This document shows, in pieces, positions 15,646 through 25,735 of a stretch of 64,000 nucleotides of DNA. The notes under the pieces are model-generated. The model saw only the letters and a list, made by a program, of their open reading frames with translations, made no database searches and had not been told where the DNA came from. Positions within the stretch are counted from its first letter, which is position 1. Each line of letters starts with the position of its first letter. A program made the translations under genes and the position numbers. The DNA is from Streptomyces cynarae (GTDB taxonomy: Bacteria > Actinomycetota > Actinomycetes > Streptomycetales > Streptomycetaceae), in the NCBI RefSeq assembly GCF_025642135.1, contig NZ_CP106793.1, positions 434,001 through 498,000 of the forward strand, in the 5' to 3' direction.

Positions 15646-18600
15646 CTATCCGAGCAGGCCCGACAACATTGACTGGTTGGTCACGATCCTCCCCCCGTAT
15701 GCCTGGGAGGCGGGGTCAGTGGCCCAGTAGCCGGAACCGCCCTTGTACCAGGCACCGACATTCCTGAGGTCATCCGTCGTGAAGGCCGCCGCGCCCTTCC
15801 CGGGTGCGATGGCGTCTCTGCCCTTCGACAGATAGCGAGCGCTCAGGAAGATGTTCTGCACGTTGTCCCCCAGCGAGCCCTTGATCTCGCTTCGCTGGTA
15901 ACCGCTCAGATTGCTGGGATCGTAACCGAGCAACTCCGCGGCGAGGCTGATCTGCATGCTGACATTGCCGTAGGACGCCTTGTCGCCGCTCTTGACCTCA
16001 CCCAGGTTGTCGAAGATCGGCGGATCTCCGGAGACCTCGTTGTGGGCCACGCCGGCCAGCAAGGTGGCCGGGATATCGTACTTGGCCGCGGCTGCCTTGA
16101 TGGTGTCCGCATACGCGGCGACGAAGTCATCCTTGTACTGGGCCCGGTCCTCCTCGACACCGCCGAAGATCCAGTTCCAGCTCTGCGCCAGCGCGTCCCA
16201 GTTGCTCCACACGTCGAGGTCCTTCTGCGACCCGTAGTGGTCGGAAAGCCCCATCAGCTGCAGGTGCTCCATGGTGAGCTCCTTGGTGGGAGTCATGCAG
16301 GCCGGCGGACAACCGGCGCCGATGGTCACCAGGGTCGAGTCGGGAGCAGGGGTCGACGGCGTATCGCTCTGTTCCTGCTGGCTGTAGTACTTGTCGAGGA
16401 AGGCCTCACTTCCGCACACGCCCTGCTCTGCGCAAATCATGTGCCCGTCGTACTCGATGAAGGTGGTCGGGTTGCCTCCGGTGAACGCGTACCGGTTGCC
16501 GGTGTACGGGTCGACCCCCAGGCCCATGTCGGCCAGCGCGCCGGTGTACATGTCCCGGCTCGTGAAGCGGTTCAGACCCGGGTTGTAGTCACGGAAGCCC
16601 ATGTCGTACGTACCGGACTGGGCGTCCCAGCGCTTGGCGTTGAAGCGGTAGGGGTTGTAGGCCTCCTTGGTCGGGTCGGCGGTGGCGGGCTTGTCGATGC
16701 CGGTGAACTCCGAGTCGTCGTCCTTGCCGTAGGCGGTGTAGCCGTACGTCGCCTTGGTGTCGCCGTTGCTGTCCGTGAGCGTCTCGACGTCGGTGTGGCT
16801 GTTGTAGCCGTAGTAGCCGTCCTCCGTCGTGCCGTCGGTGTTGTGCTTGACCTGCGACAGGCGCTCGCCCCACGGGCTGTACTGGTACGACTTGGTCAGC
16901 GTGCCGGCGACCTTCTCGTCCAGAACCTCGGTGGACAGACCGAGGTAGGAGAAGTCGGTCGTCTTGCCGTCGGCGGTCTTCGAGGTGGTGCGGTCCAGCG
17001 GGTCGAAGGTGTACGTCGTCGCCTTCAGCGCGCCGGTGTCGTCCATCTTCTCGGACTTCACGACGTGGTCGAAGCCGTCGTACGTGCTGCGTTCGATGAT
17101 CTGGCCACCCGCCGTCACCGACTCCTGTCGGCCGAACGGATCGTAGTTGTAGCTCGCCGTGGAGGAGCCGGTAGTGGCCCTCTGCAGGCGGTTGCGGTCG
17201 TACTCGAACTGCGTGGTCTGGTTCTTCACCGTCTGGCTGACGACGTTGGCGTTGTCGTCGTGAACGTACGTCTCCGTCCCCGCGCCGTTACCGGTCTTGA
17301 CCGACTCCTTGAGACGGTCGGCCGGGTCGTAGGTGTAGTTGGTGGTGGAGTTCAGGTAGGCGGTCGTGTTGTCGGCGTTCATCTTCTGCGCCACGTCCTG
17401 CGCCTTGTTCCCGTTGGGGTCGTAGGCGTAGGTGTGGGAAGAGACGAGGGTGCCGTTGGCCTTCTTCTCGGTCGACGACTTGAGCGCCGCGTTGAGGTAG
17501 TAGGTGTAGTCGATGGTGTTGCCGTTGCCCTTGGTCTCCTTCAGCTTCTGGCCGCGGTCGGTGTAGGCGTACGACGTCACCTTCGGGTCGGTGTCCGTCG
17601 CGCTCTTGCCGACGGAGACCGTCTTGACCAACTCGCGCAGGTCGTAGGTGTACGTGGCGAACTGGTCGGGGTGGGTGACCGTCTCCGGCTGGCCGTTGGC
17701 GTCGTAGGTGAACGACGTGGCCTTCTTCTCCGTCCCGGACAGCGACTCGGTGACCTTTTGGACTTGGTTGAGGCCGGTGTAGGCGACCGTGTAGGAGTCG
17801 ATCTTCGCGGTCGACGAGGTGTCGTCGATGTTGGTCAGGTTGCCGTTGAGGTCGTAGGAGTAGGCGAAATTGCTCTTCTCCGTATCGGCCGGGTCACCGG
17901 TGGTGTCCCGGACCAGCTTCACCCCGTCCGCGACGACCGTGCCGCCGCTGTTCTGGAACAGCTGCAGCTTGGCCGCGTTGCCCTGCTTGAAGGAGTAGGA
18001 GCCCAGGGAGACCCAAGTCCCCTGGTTCGCGGGGGCGTTCTGGTCGATCGTCTTGTCGACCGTGCCGGTCGCGTGGGTCAGCGTGTACTTGGCCGTCGTC
18101 GCCGCACCCGTCACCTTCGGGAACTTCACGTACGCGGTGTACGTGCCGTCCTTGGGGATGTTGAGCGTCCACGTGAAGGCGTCCGTGCCCGTGCCGGCGG
18201 TGTGGGTCTCGTGGTTGTAGCCCTGCTGGCCGGTGATGTCCCCCTTGATCCAGGTGCCGGTCTTGGAGGTGTTCTGGGTGTCGGAGTTGTCGACCAGGAC
18301 AACCGACTGACCCACCGGGACGCCATCGTCGGAACGCCCCTTGACGGAGCCGTCCGCGTAGTACGACCACGTCATCGTGCGGTTCGAGGAACCGCCGGCC
18401 GAGGTCAGGGTCCGCTTGGTCTGCTGGCCCAGCTCGTTGTAGTCGTAGGTGGTGGCGATGTCCCACGGGTCGGTGGACGACTCCACCCAGCCGTTGTCGA
18501 AATAGGTGTAGTCGGTGTCGTTACGGACCGTCTCGCCCTCCGACGGCGGCAGCGACGTCTTCGCCACCCGGCCCAGCTCGTCGTACACAGTCTCCGTGTA

Positions 18601-21600
18601 GACGTTCGGGTCGTTGTAGCGGGAGTCCGCCGGGTCGTACGGCTGGTACTTCTTGACCGGGCGGTTCAGCGCGTCGTACTCGGTACGCGCCGTGAACGCC
18701 GTGGTGGTGCCCGCGGCGACCGCCCTCGGGGTGATCACCTTGGTGACGTTGCCCACCTGGTCGTACTCGTACTTCGTCGACCGCGTCGTGGTGCCCTCGT
18801 AGGGAACCTTGACCTCGGTCTGCTTGCCGCGCTCGTCGTAGGTGATGGTGGTGGTGTTGTTCTCCGCGTCCGTCGTCGAAACGACCAGCGAGTCCTTGTC
18901 GTAGGTCTGCCTGGTGAACTTCCCGGCCGCGTCCGTGACGGTGGTGGCCCGATGGTCCAGATCGTAGGCCGTCTTGGTGGTGTAGTCGGTGGTGTCCGCC
19001 GTCGCGTTCTTCTTCGGGTCGATGACCGTGACGACGTTGCCGACGCTGTCGTACTCGTAGGAGACCTTGTCACCGGCCGCGTTGACCACGGAGGTGACTT
19101 GGTAGATCTGGTTGTAGTTGTTGGTGGTGACGTAGTCGGTGGCGTCCGTCGTCGTCGCCGTGCCCTTGGGCTCGGTCGTCGTCTTCAGGTTGCCGACCCT
19201 GTCGTAGGTGTAGGTCGAGGTACGCGGGGCGGTCAGGTTGTTCGCCGGCCCGGTCGCCGAGGTGATCTGGTCCGCGTTGTCGTACACCGCCGTGGAGACC
19301 GCACCGTTGGGCGCCGTCGACTTGGTGACGTTGTCGTTGGCGTCGTACTCGGGAGCCGGAGTGGTGATCAGGACGCCGGCGTCCTGCTTCTTCGGCACCG
19401 TGTTGACCAGCAGACGCCCGAACGTGTCATAGGTCTGCGTGGTGACCTTCTGCTTCGCGTCGGTGACCTTGGTGACCCGACCGCGCTCGTCGTAGACAAA
19501 GTCGGTCGTGAAGGACTTGGCGTCCGTGATCCGGTTTGGGTACCCGGTCGGCCCGAAGCCGGAGTACGACGTCGGGTTGCCGTTGGCGTCGGTGGCCTTG
19601 GTCAGCTCACCGTAGGCGTCGTAGTCGTACTTCGTGGTGTAGTCGTCCGGAACCGTCGTGGTCGCGACGCCCTTCGGGTCCGTGACCGTCTTCACGTTGC
19701 CGAAGGAGTCGTAGCCGAACTGCCAGGTACGACCCTCCGGGGAGGTCTTCGTGTACAGGTCGGCCGCGTAGCCGTCCGCGCGCGTCTGGTACTCGTACTT
19801 CGACGCGTTCGCCGGCCACTTGGTGGAGTCCGTCACGCAGGTGGCCGTCTGGTCCGGGACGCCCGCCTTGTTGTTCTCCGCGTCGCGCTTCCAGAGCGGG
19901 TAGCCCGTCTTCTGGTCGTAGCAGTACGCGGTCTTCGCGCCGTTGGCCTCTTCCAGGTAGGTGACGTTGTTGTCGGCGTCCCACGACATCTTCGTCGTCT
20001 GGGACTTGGCGTTGGTCGTCTGCACCGGGCGGCCGAAGTCGTCCGTGACGTACTGGGTGGCGTTCGACTCGGCGTCCGTGACCGTGGTGTCGGTGAACTT
20101 GGTGTTCGCGGTGTCCGCCGCGTACGCGAAGTCCGTGGTGCCGTTCAGACGGTCGGTGATGGTCTTCGTCCACCAGTGGTACTTCGGGTCGTCGCCCGTC
20201 TGCGGGGCGTAGTACGCCAGCTGGGTCGCGTTGCCGCGCGGGTCGGTGGCCTTGACCAGCTTGACGTTCTTGTTGCCCTGGGTGGCGTCGTAGGTGAACT
20301 TGAAGACCTTCGGCTGGGAGGAGCCGTCACCGTCGGTGAACTGACCCAGCAGGCCCTGCGTCGTGTAGTAGAAGGAGATCTTCCGGACGGGCAGGCCCGT
20401 GACCGACCCCGAGATGTCCGTGATGGACTTCACGTGGTCGTAGATCTTGGAGTTGGTCAGGTTGCTGCCGGTGACCTTGGCGCCCGTGCCGTCGATGTAG
20501 TCGTACGACGCGTCGCCCTTCTTGTAGTAGTCGACCGTCAGCGACTGCCGGCCCGCCGGGTCGGTGATGTAGAGGAGGAACTTGGTCGGCTTGTTGTTGG
20601 ACTTGCGCTCCTCGTACGTGTACGTCTGCGTGTTGCCGTTCTTGTCCACGATGGACGTCAGGTAGCCGTCGCAGCCGAAGTAGAAGCGCGTGCCGTCCGG
20701 GCGGAGGAGGGTCCAGGCGTCCGGGACCGGGTCCTTGTCCGGGGTGCAGGACAGGCCCGTCTTCATCGTCAGCTGGTAGTGGACGCCCGCCGGGGCCTTC
20801 CACGTGCCGTCGGCCTGCTTGGTGAAGACATGCGTGGTGCCGTCCCCGTCCGGGAGGCGGATCTCCGTCGGGTTCGGATTGGGGTGGAAGTCCAGCGGTG
20901 CGCCCAGGCGGATCGGTCCGGCCAGCTGCGCCGACCAGCCCGCGCCCGAGACCGTGTCGGAGGTGTCGAGTGAGTTGTAGGCGAAGCGCGCGAACGTCGT
21001 CAGGCCCCGGCCGGGGTTGGTGAACGCGTTGTACGACCACACGCTGTTGCCCGAGGCGAGGTTGTTCATCACCGTCGAGCCGGCACCGGTGTTCTTGCCG
21101 GTGTAGGAGTAGAACTTCTCCAGGCCGAGGCTGTCGGAGGTGGGGTCCTCCACCGCCACGTTCTGCTTCAGCGGCTGGATCGAGGTGTTCGTCGCCGACA
21201 GCCAGCTGCCGTCGGACACCTTCTTGACGTCCCAGCCCAGCACGTAGTTGGTGCGCTTGCTGCCGGAGTCCGAGTTGATCGGTGTCTTGACCTGCGCCTG
21301 GATCGTGGCGGACTGGCCGGGGTTCAGCGCCGGGATCGCCGTGGAGAGCTGGTTGCCGCCGGTCGTGACGTCCGTGCCGTCCGGCAGCTTCCACGTGTAC
21401 GACAGCACCCGCTCACCCGACGCCCAGGCACTGGAGGTGGTGTTGGTGACCGTGAAGTCCACCGTGTACGTGGAGTTCGGGGTCATGCGGGCCGGAGTCT
21501 GCGGCGCGTAGTACGTGTCATCCGTCGTGGAGTCCACGTAGATCACCCGCAGCAGCGGGCCGAGCTGGGGATCGGGCGCCTCCGAGCTCAGGAACAGGGT

Positions 21601-24375
21601 GCGCTCCTGCGGGCCGGTCGACGTCTCGTCCTTCAGCTTGACCAGCGCGCCGTGGTTCAACGACGGGGTCTTGGTCCAGCCCTGGGTCAGGGAGGTCGCG
21701 TCCCACCAGTGGCGGCCGACCTCGGAGACCTGGGCGACCGTGTCGGACACCGTGGCCGAGTAGTCGCCGCCTGCCGTGGTCCACGCGGTGGTGGAGGTGG
21801 CGTTGTTCCAGGTGGCCTGGGTCTCGTTGAAGTCCTTCGTCAGGCCGTGGAGTTCATAGATCGCGCCGTTGGATCCGGTGGTGGTCTCCGCGCCCCACAT
21901 GAAGAGGCGGGATTCCAGGATCGTCGCGGTGGTGGGGATGGCGGAGGTGTTGAAGTCCAGCGCCGCCCGGGCCTTGCCGTAGGTGGTGGAGTTGTTGCCC
22001 ACCTCCAGCCACTTCTGGCCCACACCGTACGAGGCGATCGTGTCCTCGTTCGTCGTCGGCTGACCCGAGGACAGGGTCGTGTCCGACACCGCTGAAGTGC
22101 CCTGCAGCAGTCGCATCGTCCGGCCCGCCTTCGGCACGCCCACGATCCGGGTCGGGGAGCCCAGCAGCTGGCCGTTCTTCGTCTTCACCGCGAGCTGGTA
22201 GTAGTACGACCGGCCGATCTCCACCGACGACGAGTCCGGCGTCGGGGTCGCCGTGGTGTCCGTGTAGGCGGTCGCCGATTTGTCGATCGGGGCGACCAGG
22301 GTGGCCGCGGACGGTGTGAACGCCTGCTGCGTGGAACGGTGCAGCTGGTACTCGACGATGTCGTAGCCCGAGTCACCGGTGGAGTTCGAGTACGCCTTCC
22401 AGGACAGCTCCGGGCCCGTGGAATGGATCACCGTCGGCGAGTTCAGCGTCGTACCGACCTTGCCGTACGTCACCGTCAGCCGCGGGATCGTGGACGTTTC
22501 GCCGCCGTAGTCGCCGTCACCGGACTCGTAGCGCGGGCCGCCGGTCGGCGCGGTGGAGGACTCGTCCGTGGCCTTGAGGACGAACCCGTTGTTCGCCGAC
22601 GTGCCGCTGATCCACTGCTGGACGGTGTCGGTCACCGGGAACTTGTGCCACTGGTTGTACTGCCCCGCGCTCTTGGTGATCGTCGCCGGGTTCACCCAGC
22701 GCACCGCGTCCGCGATCACCGCCGTAGAGGTGGACGCGGGACCGTCACCGAGGACGACCTTGCCGGCCGTGCCCTGCGAGAAGTTGATCTCGTTGCCGCC
22801 GTTGAGGGAGGCCCACACCCCGTTGGTGCCCGACTGCTGGTTCACCGTGTACGTCGTGGACCCGCCACTGCCCGTCACCGTGTACGGCGCGTTGCTCGCG
22901 CGGTCCGAACCCGCCACGTAGTGCACGTCGACGCGGTAGGAGTCGCTCTCCGGGAGCTTGGGCTGCCAGGTGTAGGTGTCCCCGGCCACCGAGTCCTTGT
23001 TGGAGTGGTAGTCCGAGCCGATCCCGGACGACGACGACGTCGCCGGCCAGGTGCCGGTCGCCGCCGTGGTGCCCGCATCACCGTCGTCGACCTGCACGCT
23101 GGTGCCGGACAACTCGCCCACCAGCGACGACGTGTTGGACCAGGTCGCCGTCGACTCGTCCCACGCCCCGGTCGCCCGGTAGGCGCCGATGGTGACGTTG
23201 TTGGCGTTGGTGGTGTGCGCCTGGTCGTAGTACATCTCCAGGCGCGCCGAGTCGATCTTCGTACCCGAGGGGATCTCGCTCAGCGGGAACTTGATCAGCG
23301 AACGGGAGATACCCGTGTCCGTCTTGCCCGCCGACAGCTTCCACGTGGTGTTGAAGTTCGTCGACGCCTGATCCGACAGGACCATGACATCCTGGGAGTC
23401 CGTCGGACTCGGCGCGATCGTGATCGTCGGGTCGATCACCACCGGATACTGCCGGTCCTTCGATGCCAGCCACTCCGTGTCCGGTGTGACCGTCAGCTTC
23501 CAGGACTTCCCGTCCCGGGTCAGCTTCTGGGTGACCTTGGTGCTGTAGGTCTCCCCGAAGACGGAGGTGTCCGCCTTCTTCGCGTCCGTCATGAACGGCG
23601 CCGGGATCACCATGACCGGGGTGTTCGGCAGTTCCCCGTACAGCGCGATCGAGCCGTCCTTGCGGGCCTTGGGCACCAGCCCGTCGGTGTTCAGCGTGAA
23701 CGTGAACTTCAGCGGACCGGACGGGCGCCGGGCGAGGGTGATGTTCTCCTTCACCCGGCCGCGGCCGACGCCGTACGAGATCTCCGCGCCGTGCGCCCGG
23801 TCCTCGTACGTGACCGTCGAGCCCTTCGCCGCAGGCGTCAGCCGCTTGCCGGCACCCTCAAGACCCAGGGTGACCGACCGGCCGTCCGGCGACTGGAAAC
23901 GCACCAGACGGCCGGCGTCCGAACCGAACCAGCTCCGGCCCTCGTTCGTCGTGTTGGAGAAGTCAAAACCCTTCACCGACGAGGCTGCCACCGAGGTGTC
24001 GATCGGCTTCCACGCCTTCGACCCCACGTCCCGGTAGGAGGTCGGCAGCGCCGACAGCTCCGCCTGCACCCGGCCGTCCGAGAGCTGCCAGAAGCGGGCG
24101 TTCGCCGTCCGGCGGCCCGTCAGCTCCCGGACCCGCTTCGGCTTCGGCGCGACCCTGCCCTTCGGCAGCTTCTGCCGGTCCGCCATCCCCAATTCGTCAT
24201 GCGACGGCGGCTTCCCGTGTTGCTCGCCCTCGTCGAACCACCCCTTGACGGTGTCGATTATTCCCTTTCCGTCACCGTCGGAGGCGGGGGCCGCATAGGC
24301 GATCTGGGGCAGCGCGGTACTTGTCACCGCGGATACCACCAGGCACGCCAAGAGCCTGCCCAATCTGGGTCTCAC
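15646..24375 (-). CDS. Giant secreted YD-repeat/Rhs polymorphic toxin with lysozyme-like tip
   Basis: 2909 residues from GTG 24375, which follows AGGAAAGG; the frame is open 15 codons further without such a site. Residues 1-28 form a Sec signal peptide (ends IAYA-AP). Then come a DNRLRE-type module (about 325-425), a golvesin-like module (about 430-565), a second DNRLRE module (about 760-950), and long YD repeats (about 1260-2490) interrupted by a second golvesin-like module (about 2030-2160). The Rhs core ends near 2645 at NPTTFIEYDGH. The variable tip (about 2745-2909) has AKYDIPATLLAGVAHNEVSG and ASYGNVSMQISLAAELLGYD, patterns of lysozyme/lytic-transglycosylase-like domains with a candidate catalytic Glu in HNE. 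It is predicted to be exported and to attack cell wall. Immunity candidates lie downstream. Confidence 0.92.
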   Translation of the reverse strand: MRPRLGRLLACLVVSAVTSTALPQIAYAAPASDGDGKGIIDTVKGWFDEGEQHGKPPSHDELGMADRQKLPKGRVAPKPKRVRELTGRRTANARFWQLSDGRVQAELSALPTSYRDVGSKAWKPIDTSVAASSVKGFDFSNTTNEGRSWFGSDAGRLVRFQSPDGRSVTLGLEGAGKRLTPAAKGSTVTYEDRAHGAEISYGVGRGRVKENITLARRPSGPLKFTFTLNTDGLVPKARKDGSIALYGELPNTPVMVIPAPFMTDAKKADTSVFGETYSTKVTQKLTRDGKSWKLTVTPDTEWLASKDRQYPVVIDPTITIAPSPTDSQDVMVLSDQASTNFNTTWKLSAGKTDTGISRSLIKFPLSEIPSGTKIDSARLEMYYDQAHTTNANNVTIGAYRATGAWDESTATWSNTSSLVGELSGTSVQVDDGDAGTTAATGTWPATSSSSGIGSDYHSNKDSVAGDTYTWQPKLPESDSYRVDVHYVAGSDRASNAPYTVTGSGGSTTYTVNQQSGTNGVWASLNGGNEINFSQGTAGKVVLGDGPASTSTAVIADAVRWVNPATITKSAGQYNQWHKFPVTDTVQQWISGTSANNGFVLKATDESSTAPTGGPRYESGDGDYGGETSTIPRLTVTYGKVGTTLNSPTVIHSTGPELSWKAYSNSTGDSGYDIVEYQLHRSTQQAFTPSAATLVAPIDKSATAYTDTTATPTPDSSSVEIGRSYYYQLAVKTKNGQLLGSPTRIVGVPKAGRTMRLLQGTSAVSDTTLSSGQPTTNEDTIASYGVGQKWLEVGNNSTTYGKARAALDFNTSAIPTTATILESRLFMWGAETTTGSNGAIYELHGLTKDFNETQATWNNATSTTAWTTAGGDYSATVSDTVAQVSEVGRHWWDATSLTQGWTKTPSLNHGALVKLKDETSTGPQERTLFLSSEAPDPQLGPLLRVIYVDSTTDDTYYAPQTPARMTPNSTYTVDFTVTNTTSSAWASGERVLSYTWKLPDGTDVTTGGNQLSTAIPALNPGQSATIQAQVKTPINSDSGSKRTNYVLGWDVKKVSDGSWLSATNTSIQPLKQNVAVEDPTSDSLGLEKFYSYTGKNTGAGSTVMNNLASGNSVWSYNAFTNPGRGLTTFARFAYNSLDTSDTVSGAGWSAQLAGPIRLGAPLDFHPNPNPTEIRLPDGDGTTHVFTKQADGTWKAPAGVHYQLTMKTGLSCTPDKDPVPDAWTLLRPDGTRFYFGCDGYLTSIVDKNGNTQTYTYEERKSNNKPTKFLLYITDPAGRQSLTVDYYKKGDASYDYIDGTGAKVTGSNLTNSKIYDHVKSITDISGSVTGLPVRKISFYYTTQGLLGQFTDGDGSSQPKVFKFTYDATQGNKNVKLVKATDPRGNATQLAYYAPQTGDDPKYHWWTKTITDRLNGTTDFAYAADTANTKFTDTTVTDAESNATQYVTDDFGRPVQTTNAKSQTTKMSWDADNNVTYLEEANGAKTAYCYDQKTGYPLWKRDAENNKAGVPDQTATCVTDSTKWPANASKYEYQTRADGYAADLYTKTSPEGRTWQFGYDSFGNVKTVTDPKGVATTTVPDDYTTKYDYDAYGELTKATDANGNPTSYSGFGPTGYPNRITDAKSFTTDFVYDERGRVTKVTDAKQKVTTQTYDTFGRLLVNTVPKKQDAGVLITTPAPEYDANDNVTKSTAPNGAVSTAVYDNADQITSATGPANNLTAPRTSTYTYDRVGNLKTTTEPKGTATTTDATDYVTTNNYNQIYQVTSVVNAAGDKVSYEYDSVGNVVTVIDPKKNATADTTDYTTKTAYDLDHRATTVTDAAGKFTRQTYDKDSLVVSTTDAENNTTTITYDERGKQTEVKVPYEGTTTRSTKYEYDQVGNVTKVITPRAVAAGTTTAFTARTEYDALNRPVKKYQPYDPADSRYNDPNVYTETVYDELGRVAKTSLPPSEGETVRNDTDYTYFDNGWVESSTDPWDIATTYDYNELGQQTKRTLTSAGGSSNRTMTWSYYADGSVKGRSDDGVPVGQSVVLVDNSDTQNTSKTGTWIKGDITGQQGYNHETHTAGTGTDAFTWTLNIPKDGTYTAYVKFPKVTGAATTAKYTLTHATGTVDKTIDQNAPANQGTWVSLGSYSFKQGNAAKLQLFQNSGGTVVADGVKLVRDTTGDPADTEKSNFAYSYDLNGNLTNIDDTSSTAKIDSYTVAYTGLNQVQKVTESLSGTEKKATSFTYDANGQPETVTHPDQFATYTYDLRELVKTVSVGKSATDTDPKVTSYAYTDRGQKLKETKGNGNTIDYTYYLNAALKSSTEKKANGTLVSSHTYAYDPNGNKAQDVAQKMNADNTTAYLNSTTNYTYDPADRLKESVKTGNGAGTETYVHDDNANVVSQTVKNQTTQFEYDRNRLQRATTGSSTASYNYDPFGRQESVTAGGQIIERSTYDGFDHVVKSEKMDDTGALKATTYTFDPLDRTTSKTADGKTTDFSYLGLSTEVLDEKVAGTLTKSYQYSPWGERLSQVKHNTDGTTEDGYYGYNSHTDVETLTDSNGDTKATYGYTAYGKDDDSEFTGIDKPATADPTKEAYNPYRFNAKRWDAQSGTYDMGFRDYNPGLNRFTSRDMYTGALADMGLGVDPYTGNRYAFTGGNPTTFIEYDGHMICAEQGVCGSEAFLDKYYSQQEQSDTPSTPAPDSTLVTIGAGCPPACMTPTKELTMEHLQLMGLSDHYGSQKDLDVWSNWDALAQSWNWIFGGVEEDRAQYKDDFVAAYADTIKAAAAKYDIPATLLAGVAHNEVSGDPPIFDNLGEVKSGDKASYGNVSMQISLAAELLGYDPSNLSGYQRSEIKGSLGDNVQNIFLSARYLSKGRDAIAPGKGAAAFTTDDLRNVGAWYKGGSGYWATDPASQAYGGRIVTNQSMLSGLLG

Positions 24376-24666
24376 GCCACACCTTTCCTGAACATTCGTC
24401 ATCGAAACAGCTGCCCGCACACGTCTTCCATCTGGGATGACGGCAGGTCACAGGCAGCGGCGCCGGCTTTTTAGCGATGCAGCTGACGCTCTGTCAACCC
24501 ATGAGACATAAGGGAGCTTGGGGGGCTTCCCCGGCACTTGAGATCGAATCGGCCGGCCCTGGTGTCCGATATTTCCGCTCGCTGGCAATGGCGATTCGGA
24601 GTGGTGTATAAACGCCCGGCTCCAACCCCTAGAACCCGAACATTCCGAATTTCAGGGAGACCATCC

Positions 24667-25131
24667 ATGGACGCCGAAACCCAGGAATCCGAAACCGCAG
24701 GGAAGCAATCCGGTGACCGCCTCGGCCTGGTCATCGGCGGCGCCCTGCTCGCCGCCTGCGCCGGCCTCGCCCTCTACGGCGTGCTCGGCACGGGCAAGGA
24801 CGACAGCACGCCGGAACGCCGTACTCCGACCGCCGCGGTGACATACGAGGTGACCGGCACAGGCACCGCCGACATCACCTACCAGGCACGCAGCGCATCC
24901 GGTGAGGCAACCGTGGTCAAAGCCGCCGCGCTGCCTTGGCACAAGACGGTGGACGTCCCGCTCGGCAAGGAACCGACCGTCAGCATCATCCTCGGCGAGA
25001 ACGGCGGACAGGCCCGCTGCGCGCTCGCCGTCCGCGGCAAGCACGTCCAAAGCGCCACCGCCAACGGCACCTTCGGCCGGGCCACATGCTCAGGCGCACT
25101 GCCCGCCCCGGCCAGCGAGCAGCAGGACTGA
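24667..25131 (+). CDS. MmpS-like single-span membrane protein
   Basis: 154 residues from ATG 24667, after CAGGGAG. It has a short cytoplasmic tail, one transmembrane segment (about 22-42), a Thr/Arg-rich linker, then an extracytoplasmic beta domain starting VTYEVTGTGTADITYQ. This order and phrase match MmpS-type proteins, which in mycobacteria assist MmpL exporters. No mmpL gene is nearby, as is common for stand-alone Streptomyces copies. Two cysteines (ARCALAV and RATCSG) could form a disulfide. It is divergent from the Rhs gene, sharing a 290-bp gap. Confidence 0.85.
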   Translation: MDAETQESETAGKQSGDRLGLVIGGALLAACAGLALYGVLGTGKDDSTPERRTPTAAVTYEVTGTGTADITYQARSASGEATVVKAAALPWHKTVDVPLGKEPTVSIILGENGGQARCALAVRGKHVQSATANGTFGRATCSGALPAPASEQQD

Positions 25132-25145
25132 GCCCCGCCGGTCAT

Positions 25146-25172
25146 CCCGTCCAGCCCGTCCAGCCCGTCCAC
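25146..25172. repeat. Three tandem 9-bp units CCCGTCCAG
   Basis: Units at 25146-25154, 25155-25163 and 25164-25172; the last base of the third differs. Just after the MmpS-like stop. Probably replication slippage with no evident role. Confidence 0.6.
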
Positions 25173-25735
25173 GCACCGACAGGTCATCCGAATCGTCCCC
25201 ACGATCGGTTTCCGGCGCCCAACTGAGAGGTATCCGGGCCGACTTCGCGGGCCCACGCTGCTTCCGCGGCCAAGCGTTGTGCCGGGCACCGGATCCGGGA
25301 GGGGGCCCGCAGCACGCGGCCGATCCGGTGCTCGGCGAGGGCCTGGCCGTTCGAGTTCACACACCTTGATTGGCACCGAGCGACGCCCAATCTCGAGGCA
25401 TGAGATGGGGCGCGAGCCAGCTCTTATCAGCTGAGCCGACCGGGGCGCCCCCCCTGCGGATCACCAGCCGCAGGAGACATTGGCCTCCTTCGAACGTGCG
25501 GCCGGGGAAGCTGGCTCCTGGCGGGGAACGACGCGACCGTCGACACGAGCTTCGGCCTCGGCTCGGGCAGCAACGGCTCGATGAGTGACCGCCAGTTCGT
25601 CCGATGAACTACCGCGGCAGCCGCCGCTTGTCGGCCCCGACATCGCGCCCACAAAATCAGCAATGGATCCAACCGGCCGTTTCATGAGTGTTCGCGGAGC
25701 ATCCGCATTGCGGCCGGCGGGTGGGGAGGTGCCCC
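25173..25735. other. Gene-free stretch with a possible IS5 scrap
   Basis: 563 bp without a convincing gene. On the minus strand near 25560-25630 the phrase NWRSLIEPLLPEPRPK resembles the first residues of IS5-type transposases, but it is too short to call. The rest shows no family pattern. Confidence 0.3.

Noticed and set aside
16042..20973. 1643-codon open frame antisense to the Rhs gene
   Set aside because: Val/Arg/Gly-rich shadow of repetitive YD-repeat coding on the other strand; no ribosome site and no family motif.
22339..24474. 711-codon open frame antisense to the Rhs N-terminus
   Set aside because: Arg-rich composition typical of antisense frames in high-GC genes; the minus strand has a signal peptide and recognisable modules instead.
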